Source: Brachycybe producta (Eukaryota; Arthropoda; Diplopoda; Playtdesmida; Andrognathidae). From it: 64,000 nt of DNA. The notes below the pieces were generated by a model, which worked only from the letters and a program-made list of their open reading frames with translations, ran no database searches and was not told the origin of the DNA. Both the position numbers and the translations under genes were made by a program. The DNA lies in the NCBI GenBank assembly GCA_036925085.1, contig JAUPFP010000012.1:4579960-4643959 (forward strand), given 5' to 3'. Positions 57,011 to 64,000 of the stretch are shown here, one piece after another; position 1 is the first letter of the stretch; every line of letters begins with the position of its first letter.

Positions 57011-57344
57011 AGCTCGGATTTTGATGCAATATCAACCGGAATGTTTCTCAATTTGTGGCCCAAGTGCCTATTGTGAAGGAATCAATCATCATCAAATCAT
57101 CATTATTAGAGCAAACTGCAATTATGCTTTTTTTCTAATCAGAAAAGACTGGTTAGAGAGGCTACATGTCTGGTTACTATCAGTTGTCAACTACAGTAGA
57201 GTTCTAGTCTCTAACCATTTTTTTTAATTAGAAAGAACGAGTTTTTTTTTATCTAAACGAGATTGTTACTTCACAATTGGCACTTCAACCACATGGCCGC
57301 ATATTGAGAAACATTCCGGTTGATATTGCATCAAAATCCGAGCC
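57011..57344. mobile_element. Foldback element U
   Basis: GCTCGGATTTTGATGCAATA followed by TCAACCGGAATGTTTCTCAA is repeated exactly in inverse at the right end, over 40 bp of perfect TIR. The flanks TAGTAATGAATA and TAGTAATAATGAATA suggest a target duplication of about 12 bp. An inner hairpin (GGTTAGAGA/TCTCTAACC) is present. A fragment of the family is at 45.5 kb. Confidence 0.75.
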
Positions 57345-57660
57345 CTAGTAATAATGAATATAATATTGTAATTTTGTTGTTGTTAATTTGACCGCAGGCT
57401 TAATTATGTTGGATCCCTCGCTAGTCAGAGGGTTAAAGTTAGCATTAACTTTTCATTTTGTATTTGGGCCGCAATTCGTTTATTCTAAATGAAAAGTGGG
57501 TTATATTATTAACTTATATATCTAGGCCTAACCGGAGAATAAAAACAGATGAACGTGAAAAAAGGTGGGGGGGGGGGCGTAATTGTATTCTAAAAATAAA
57601 GCACCTCCAATCTTATTAGCATAAATGTGTAATTAGTTGGATGGATGGATGAAAATAGTG

Positions 57661-57664
<4 letters not shown>

Positions 57665-57733
<69 letters not shown>
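57665..57733. repeat. (AT)n microsatellite
   Basis: About 34 units without interruption. Confidence 0.95.
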
Positions 57734-57734
<1 letters not shown>

Positions 57735-58282
57735 CTGCCGAACGCATGCTAGCAATACATTAAATTTGCATATTTGGTGAAACATTGATAAAAAGATAAC
57801 GAAAGGTTAAAAAAAAAGGATACAAGAGGGTCAGAAATGAGGTTTGTCTGGGTCTGAAAAGGGATTTCGGTCTGTGGAAGACCTGGAATTGATATTATTT
57901 CCAGGGTCAGTGACCAAAAATATATTTTGTCATAATTTTTCAAACACATTTATTTCTTCCATGGATTATTAAAAGAGGGAACGTTAAAGAGAGATAGATG
58001 TTATAATTCATCCTAAATTATTTAAATATTCTATGAGTAGAGTAGGCCTATATGCAGGTTCGTGAATCAGGAACAAAAAAAAATTGAAGCTTGACATTCT
58101 AATTAGTAATTAGTACTAATTACTTTTATCTACACTTGAGCTAAAAGGAAAACATCTTGCTTATAAGGTCAGCATACATTTTTTTGTGTATGTAACTAAA
58201 AAGAAATTTAGCTCTTAAGTACAGTTTGCGCCATCTATTGGCCACACTCAGTTGTGACACGAAATGCTCCATGTAGGAAGAG
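57734..58282. other. Intronic DNA, nothing recognised
   Basis: AT-rich, no element ends. Confidence 0.4.
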
Positions 58283-58433
58283 ACAGGCAGTTGGGCGCAG
58301 TCAGAACAATTCTGTTAGCCCCGCCCTTTTATGAGCATTACGCCAATAACAAACCCATAAACAGAATCAAACGTGTAACAAACCTAAATAACCGATCAGA
58401 ACGAACTTTTCTGACTGGGCTCAACTGCTTCTT
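58283..58433. mobile_element. MITE related to family C, degenerate
   Basis: ACAGGCAGTTGGGCGCAGTC and CCCCGCCCTTTTATGAGC at the left; the right shows GACTGGGCTCAACTGC. AGAACAATTCTG-like and AACGAACTTTTCTG blocks suggest decayed arms. Confidence 0.5.
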
Positions 58434-58441
58434 ATACCTTG

Positions 58442-58738
58442 TACACACATGAGTTAAATGAATTCAAATTAAATGTGTTTAGGTGGATTATACGGAATCC
58501 AGTTAAGGACAGGAACCAAATAAAAATTGCCTTTATTATTAATATTTTAAATTGAAATACAAAATCAATATTTTAATGTCAATAGTTTATATATTATATT
58601 TAAGTATTAACTCAATACTTTCAGATTATTAACTGAATAAATTGAATTCAGCATATTGTTTGTTTGTCCTTCACAGGGCTCTGTAGAACAGATTCATTAT
58701 TTAAATGCATTCAAATTATCTGGTGTGTTCTAGGTATT
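58442..58738 (+). repeat. Dispersed repeat R, copy 2
   Basis: Collinear with the 42.0-kb copy with scattered substitutions and a few 1-4 bp indels. It ends at GTTCTAGGTATTA, where SINE sequence begins. Confidence 0.7.
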
Positions 58739-58815
58739 ATTTTCAAATATTTCAGAAGGTGGTGGACAAACTTACAAACAAATTATGAAGTTGAATAAAA
58801 GCGATTGAAAAAAAA
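58738..58815 (+). mobile_element. SINE F, body fragment
   Basis: Contains TTTCAAATATTTCAGAAGGT and ACAAATTATGAAGTTGAAT, the same body as the next copy but without a tRNA head. Confidence 0.6.
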
Positions 58816-58821
58816 AATCAA

Positions 58822-58990
58822 AATATAATCTGTTCTTGTCTTATTGGTGTAGTGGTTAGTGTCTCAGGCAATGGTAATGTTGGTCATGGGTTCCAATCCC
58901 CGTGCAGTGTGAATTTCTTTCAAATATTTCAGAAGGTGGTGGGGACAAACAAAAACAAAAAACAAATTATGAAGTTAAATGAAAGCGAGT
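58822..58990 (+). mobile_element. tRNA-derived SINE, copy F2
   Basis: A box-like ATTGGTGTAGTGGTTAGTG near 58843 and B box GGTTCCAATCC at 58889-58899. The body GTGCAGTGTGAATTTCTTTC to AGAAGGTGGTGGGGACAAAC matches F1 at 46.1 kb. Confidence 0.75.
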
Positions 58991-59904
58991 AACAAATACA
59001 CCACTTTTTTTAAAAAAAATATATATTTGGAGGGGGGGGGGGGGGAGCTACCACTACTCTTCATGGCTACGCTAGTTATCCATGCTTACTTAGGACACAT
59101 TTGTAATTAATAAACAAAAATCATCCAACCCTAAATCTCATTTTTAATCTCATTTCAACATCTGGAAACATTAGGTATTTTTTTTTTTAAATGCAACATT
59201 TGATATAGTAGTGCATACTGGGTAATAGTGATCATCTCGAACTTGTGTACATCTTCGTATAGTTTACACAAGAAGGGGTTTGGAATGTGTGTGTGTGTGT
59301 GTGTGTTTTTCTTCCTTTCGGTTTACTGTAATCAGTTAATGCATATCACTCTGCTCACACACTCCACTTTTCCATATCGATCAACTCTAAAGTTTTTTTT
59401 TCTTTTCCCTCTGATGGAAAAAAAGGGAGAACAAGAAAAGCGGAAGAAAAGAAATAAATAAAACCGTATGGTGATGTGATTTATAGTTTGTAAGTCACAT
59501 TTGGTATTTCGTAAGCAGAGATACATTCTATTTTTAATTTTTTTTTTTTTGTTTTTAGACTTGAGAGTTTGAATTCATCATCACCGTTCTCTTAAGACTT
59601 TTTGAGTATTTTTGTTTCAGGATGTGTTTACATCGATCACATATACATGTGTAATAAAACAAGAATGTAATTTGTAAGCATATGTTTGCACATGGCCCTC
59701 CCCCCTCTCCCCTCCTCCTGCCTAATATTTGCAAGGTGTTTACAAGTCTTAATGTTTGGACATAAGTCTTGTCTCCAGCCTGCGTTCTTTCTCTTGACTG
59801 GAATTACAAGACCTACTTTTTTTCTTTTATAGAAGAGTGTTTACTGTAAAGCCTCGTTTTTACAATGATAGTTGTCACGATAGTTGCTATCATGACAGGA
59901 TGTA
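58991..59904. other. Intronic DNA, nothing firmly recognised
   Basis: G-run near 59030 and GT run near 59290; no gene supported. Confidence 0.4.
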
Positions 59905-60162
59905 AGGATGTAACCGGCATGCTAGATGAATTTCAGTGGGATTAATAACTAGCAAACAGTAGAGATGAGCAAAGCATTGCCCTTCTTGAATGCTTGCAAT
60001 AGCTGCCAAAAACAGAGCATTTTTAGATGAAGTTCTTACTAGAAACCCTTCGAGAAACCGAAATATAAAGTAGACATGGCCATCCATCCATGCTTATTAA
60101 AGAAATAAAAGTTAGCACTGATGTGTATTGGGTGGTCTTTCTTTCAAAATGTATTTAGATTA

Positions 60163-60766
60163 GGCTTTATATACAAGTATATTAAGCCACGTCTGTGTTT
60201 TTGTGTTTCTGTGTTTTTGTCTATGACTAACGCTGTACAAACAATTAAGGACAAAAACCTTGAAGCACGTCGGAATTTATATAAATTTAAATGAATAAAT
60301 GAACCGCTTTTTTTTCTCAAGGTCAACTATATGTTGCACTCTTCCCATCCAAAAGAACCCCATGATATTAAATTGGAGAGGGGAAAAGGTTGGAAAGTGT
60401 AGAGGGGGGATGGAAGCGTGGTGGGGAAAAAAGGGGAGGGGGAAACTGAAATTGAAATGAAAAGAGTAAAAAAGGAACAAACGACGCGCATACGCACACC
60501 AGAGAAAATGAAACGCTCATTTTCTCTTTCAAATATAAAAAGGGGAGGGTATAATAGTAGCAAAATTAAACTAAAATTTATCACAGGCAATTGTGCCCAG
60601 CACTAGAATTTCTTTTGCTCAGCCCTTTTATGAACGTCATCAATTTCTAATTGGGTTTGTTACTTGGTCTGACATCATAAAAGGGCGGAGGAAAAGAAAT
60701 TCTAACGCTTAGCACAATTGCCTGTGAATTTCGCTCCCGTCATTTATGACGGGTTACCCCACTAGT
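60163..60766. mobile_element. Foldback family A, copy A5, with 12-bp target duplication
   Basis: Mostly one arm, from GTCTATGACTAACGCTG through TTGACCTTGAGAAAA, ending CATTTATGACGGGTTACCCC plus ACTAGT. The flanks GTATTTAGATTA (60151-60162) and GTATTTAGACTA (60767-60778) differ at one base and are single-copy in the uninterrupted LP relative at 12.35 kb. It carries its own insertion at about 60497-60716. Confidence 0.8.
60497..60716. mobile_element. Insertion inside A5 with a family-C-like palindrome
   Basis: Separates GCGCATACGCACA from ATTGCCTGTGAATTTCG, which are adjacent in other A copies. It contains TTTTGCTCAGCCCTTTTATG, ATTTCTAATTGGGTTTGTTA and the inverse GGGCGGAGGAAAAGAAATTC. It represents a third layer of nesting. 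Confidence 0.6.
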
Positions 60767-61102
60767 GTATTTAGACTATGGAATTCGCGTTTCTTTTAGA
60801 ACGAATTCAATTTTGAAGATAAACCTTGTCTAAATTACAACTATGTATGACTGGAAATTGTTTTCCTGCCAAATGGCTTTCGAGCTGATTGCAGGTGTAG
60901 GCCCTACTGAGTTGATTTGAATTTCTGATTAGAATCTAATTAAGTTGATTATTCTAAAATAAACTAATTTCCATTGATAAATCTGTTGATGGGGCCGTCT
61001 GTTGCATTATGATTAGTTGAAAAAAAAAAACCGCTATCATGTTGAGAATCCAACTGCGTTCACCGTCATTGCTTGTGCCATCAGAACTTGTCTGTTTTTT
61101 TT

Positions 61103-61295
61103 ACAGGCAATTAGAAATCGGGACGAACAGAAGTTGGCTCCGCCCTTTTTAAGATGACCGGCAACTTCTAATTGGTTTGTTGTGGGGTTCGACGTTGAAA
61201 AGGGCAGAGCATGTGACGTCAGACTACATAACCAACCAATTAGAAGTTGCCAGTCGTCATAAAAAGTGCGGAGCCAACTTCTGTTCGTCCCGATT
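61103..61295. mobile_element. Palindromic MITE family B, copy B5, right tip missing
   Basis: ACAGGCAATTAGAAATCGGG start, both arms and core present. It stops at CCCGATT, lacking the last 13 bp or so. Confidence 0.75.
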
Positions 61296-61415
61296 GTGAT
61301 CAAGTTCTCTGCAAACAAACGGACCACAAACGAAGAATTATGTCTTGTAGAGAGGCACCTTTGCTACGAGGCTGCATTTTGAAGGTTTCTTAATTTTTTG
61401 AAGCCAAATAAATTA

Positions 61416-61609
61416 ACAGGCGTCTGTAGACAGCTTCAGAATTTCTTTGGCTCCGCCCTTTTATGAGCGTCAGACCAAATATGAACCAATCAGAAGTAAA
61501 AAGGGGCGGGGCATTTGACATGAGACCCAGTAACAAACCAATTAGAAATTGATGACGCTCATAAAAGGGCGGAGCCAAAGAAATTCTGAAGCTGGGTACA
61601 GATGCCTGT
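61416..61609. mobile_element. Palindromic MITE family C, complete copy C1
   Basis: ACAGGCGTCTGTAGACAGCT to GGTACAGATGCCTGT, with TTTGGCTCCGCCCTTTTATG and GAGCGTCAGACC mirrored by GATGACGCTC and ATAAAAGGGCGGAGCCAAAG. It shares ACAGGC ends and the CCGCCCTTTT core with family B, so the two are related. No clear target duplication. Confidence 0.8.
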
Positions 61610-62649
61610 TAATGTATTATGAGCGAACTGTGTGTTCTAAAGATTAGGATCATTAGAATATCACGTAAAGGGGGGGGGGGGGGGTTTGGAAGATGGAAGT
61701 TGTGGGTCTCTGGTGAGAAAGGGGGAGTCTGGGTGTGTTAAGAGAAAGCGAGCAAATTTTTTGGAAATGTACACGAATAAAGTATGTGAAACAAAGGATT
61801 TTTCTCTCTTAGTCTGTATGTATTCCTTTGTGATATTTCTGGCTCCCTCTCTCTCTTTCTTTCTTTTTCTAATCGATAAAACTATAGCGGTGTCATTAGC
61901 ATTCACGAGATAGCCTATTTGCTTAAAATGCAAATTTCTATCCTGAAGTGCTTGGCTGCTGCTGCTGTTGCTGTGGTTCTGCTTCTGTTGCTTACTCAGT
62001 TGTATAATGTATTCGTCACTCACTATCTTTCTTTCTATGCACACAATAAATACCACCAACAGCGCCGAATCTCAGCAAAAACACCTAAGTCTTGTCTCCT
62101 TTTCTCCTATTTCCCCTCTGCACCTATCTCTCCTCTCGATCATTGAATTTGCTAAAGAAGAGGAGGAGCACATTTAAGTATATATTATCTGAAAAACACA
62201 CTTCATTTCTATAGAAGATGCTGTTGCTGCTGCTGCATGCATTCATAGGTCCACCCACATTAATCCTTTACAGTTATGGTTTATCAAATGGCATCTGATA
62301 ATGATGATTCTACAAATTGCAACTTGAGCTAGACTAAAATGAGTATTGAGTATATGGATAATGTGTTAAATCTGGATTTCTGTATACGCAAAGGTACTAG
62401 CTACGCTTGTTCTCTTGGCAACACGCCAACGCTTTCAAATTTGACTGAACAGTGTTTTGAAAAGAAAAAAAATTAGGAAGGTATTTGGATGAAGTAGCCA
62501 GCAAGGCATCAGATTACTGAAAGAATATACATAATATACACTGTATCCGAATATACTGTATGTTACATTTACAAACTAAGAGCGCCCCCACCCACCCTCT
62601 TACCCAGTCGTATTTCTTCATTTAAAAAAATATAAAATACAATTCTATT
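61610..62649. other. Intronic or intergenic DNA, no gene seen
   Basis: A G-run near 61670, short GCTGCTG runs near 61950 and 62225. Overlapping open frames on both strands (61660-62180) lack any domain. Confidence 0.35.
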
Positions 62650-62750
62650 ACAACAACTTAGCGAAGAGGGTACACCTGCAATCAGCTTGAGAGCCATGTG
62701 GCAGAGGAAGGGGAATATTCACAAATGGTTGTCAACTTGTCATTTATTTA
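62650..62750 (-). mobile_element. LINE family LP, 3'-end fragment
   Basis: The reverse complement contains CTGCCACATGGCTCTCAAGC and TGATTGCAGGTGTA, matching the 3' UTR of the 12.4- and 55.3-kb copies. Confidence 0.65.
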
Positions 62751-62779
62751 AATTGAAATCATAAAAAGCTCTAAAACCA

Positions 62780-63050
62780 TTTGCCCTAAAGGGACGTTTA
62801 CCCAAAAACCATTTGCCCTGAAAGGACATTTGCCCAATAACCATCTGCCCTAAAGGACATTTGCCCTAAATCCACTTTTTTCTTTTTCCATACTGTTTAG
62901 TGTCTTTCGGTGGAGTATGTTAAATAGGTTCTGCGCACCTGTTGTGCGCAAAAAATGATGTAAATTTACACTACTGATTAGGGCAAGTGTCCCTTTAGGG
63001 CAAATGTTTTAGAGCAAGTGTCTTTAGAGCAAATGTCCCACACCCATTTG
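62780..63050. mobile_element. Foldback element V built of GGGCAAATG units
   Basis: The left arm has three or four CCATTTGCCCTAAAGGACAT-type units; the right arm has AGGGCAAGTGTCCCTTTAGG and GAGCAAATGTCCC units in inverse. The centre is near 62920. Confidence 0.6.
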
Positions 63051-63401
63051 ACACACAAAAGCTACACTGGCACGCATTATGAAAAAAAAAAAAAAGGAAA
63101 CAATGCTGGTGCAATGATGCACACGCAAACGTAAACAATTTAAAACATTGTTTTTATTCATTGATGTTTTAAACGCGCTTGAACATTTTATCCATGTTTC
63201 TAATTTGACGTTTAGTAATTTAAGTTAAACACTTAACCAAGCGTTAGATTTTTTATTTTCGAATTCCGAATTTTCACCTTCACTTAAAGAATTTCTTCAC
63301 CAACTAAGTTGGCACCTTTTTGTACGTTATCTGCAATAAACATAAACTGGTATATTTATTATGTCCGAGTGACGGGCGGTACGTCTTGAATATGGTCATA
63401 C

Positions 63402-63674
63402 CTTTAACAAAGTCGACCCCCTTGTCTAAGGAATGTGCAACAACTTCCGACCCTTTTTCTAATTCATTTCCAAAAGTTTTGACTGAGTCTTCAGCTGTAT
63501 TTATCATGTAGTTGGTTGAAATATTCATTCCGTTCACCATTTCATCCAAAATGCCCCGTGATAGACGATTTTCTGAATCATCAACATCTTGTTTGTGGGC
63601 TGTAGACGTCAGTGACTGGTTATTTACACTGATAATTCTAAAAATTAATCCACATATTATGTAGAGCTGAAATC
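63402..63674 (-). CDS. Probable internal exon of an unrecognised secreted protein
   Basis: On the minus strand a T-rich acceptor (TTATTTACAG) is followed by a 273-nt open stretch ending at the donor AAAG|GTATGA. It encodes FQLYIICGLIFRIISVNNQS, a hydrophobic leader-like segment, then about 70 polar residues that look helical and amphipathic: ILDEMVNGMNISTNYMINTA, EDSVKTFGNELEKGSEVVAH, SLDKGVDFVKG. Val/Phe and charged residues recur at about 10-11 residue spacing, as in apolipoprotein- or LEA-like helices, but I recognise no family. The initiating ATG is probably in an exon beyond 63680 and later exons below 63400; neither was identified. Confidence 0.45.
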
Positions 63675-63863
63675 CTGTAAATAAAAAAAAAGAATTTTAT
63701 TTATAATTCTGATTGTGCTTGGTAATTACACGTGTGCCACGTCGTAAGAAGAAGCTTGTGACGTCAGAGGGGTTGATGAGAAATTTAGGATTGTGTCAAA
63801 CATAATATTAGGACAGAAATGGTAAAATAAAAAATTCTAAGAGTTGCTGAGGCAGATGTGAAC

Positions 63864-64000
63864 ACAGGCAAATAGTAATCGGGACAAACAGAAGTTGGCT
63901 CCGCCCTTTTTATGACGACCGGCAACTTCTAATTGGTTTGGTGTGTTTTTCGACGTTGAAAAGGGCGGAGCATGTGACGTCAGACTACATAACCAACCAA
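63864..64000. mobile_element. Palindromic MITE family B, copy B6, cut by window end
   Basis: Starts ACAGGCAAATAGTAATCGGG. The left arm and core GGCTCCGCCCTTTTTATGAC are intact and the right arm runs off the window. The left flank nonamer GATGTGAAC should be duplicated after its right end. Confidence 0.75.

Larger units (their letters stand above)
59905..60915 (+). mobile_element. LINE family LP fragment, split by foldback A5
   Basis: Left part 59905-60162 (GCATGCTAGATGAATTTCAG, GAGCAAAGCATTGCCC) and right part 60767-60915 (TTAGACTATGGAATTCGCG, GAGCTGATTGCAGGTGTAG) are collinear with the 12.1-kb copy when the foldback is removed. Confidence 0.75.

Noticed and set aside
57001..57020. Start of CELF exon 3 (ATGAATAGAGC resembles the expected Met-Asn-Arg)
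   Set aside because: The following codons do not give the expected Pro-Ile-Gln-Val-Lys and there is no acceptor; it is the flank and edge of foldback U.
61661..62177. Overlapping frames of 69-132 codons on both strands
   Set aside because: Low-complexity composition and mutual overlap; no domain or splice support.

Overview
This is a metazoan, almost certainly invertebrate, nuclear genomic window. It is AT-rich, its genes have GT-AG introns, and most of it is non-coding and packed with degenerate transposable elements, foldback (inverted-repeat) elements, minisatellites and microsatellites. I cannot fix the phylum. The two recognisable host genes are animal-specific families.

Left part (about 5.1-8.7 kb, + strand): a complete four-exon acetylcholinesterase-like gene. 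It encodes 634 residues with a signal peptide, an intact Ser-Glu-His triad, three conserved disulfides and a short C-terminal exon that looks like a GPI-anchor signal. A serine stands where nearly all cholinesterases have the second oxyanion-hole glycine (Torpedo position 119). The gene is flanked and invaded by repeats.

Middle (about 21.6-40 kb, + strand): the 5' end of a CELF/Bruno-type RNA-binding protein gene, CELF3-6 subgroup. Exon 1 (430 coding nt) and an 83-nt exon 2 are separated by a 17.8-kb intron, and together they encode a Q/H/N-rich N-terminus plus most of RRM1. The intron holds a 1.1-kb CU-rich tract and many foldback elements. No third exon was found before the window ends, so the second intron probably runs beyond 24 kb.

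Right edge (63.4-63.7 kb, - strand): one probable coding exon of an unrecognised small secreted protein with a hydrophobic leader and an amphipathic helical region.

Everything else is repeats. At least two LINE families (CR1/Jockey-like reverse transcriptase remnants, one on each strand) and tRNA-derived SINEs are present. There are more than fifteen foldback/MITE families, many with recognisable target duplications: 9 bp (Mutator-like), 8 bp (hAT-like), TTAA (piggyBac- or Kolobok-like), TTA (Harbinger-like) and a 10-12 bp class. Nested insertions give relative ages. Tandem arrays include a 19-bp minisatellite (about 53 copies), a 30-bp alternating purine-pyrimidine satellite (about 27 copies), a 21-bp array and a unit of about 165 bp. 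Most long open frames outside the three genes are products of these repeats. I found no CRISPR array, rRNA gene, functional tRNA gene or intact autonomous transposon.
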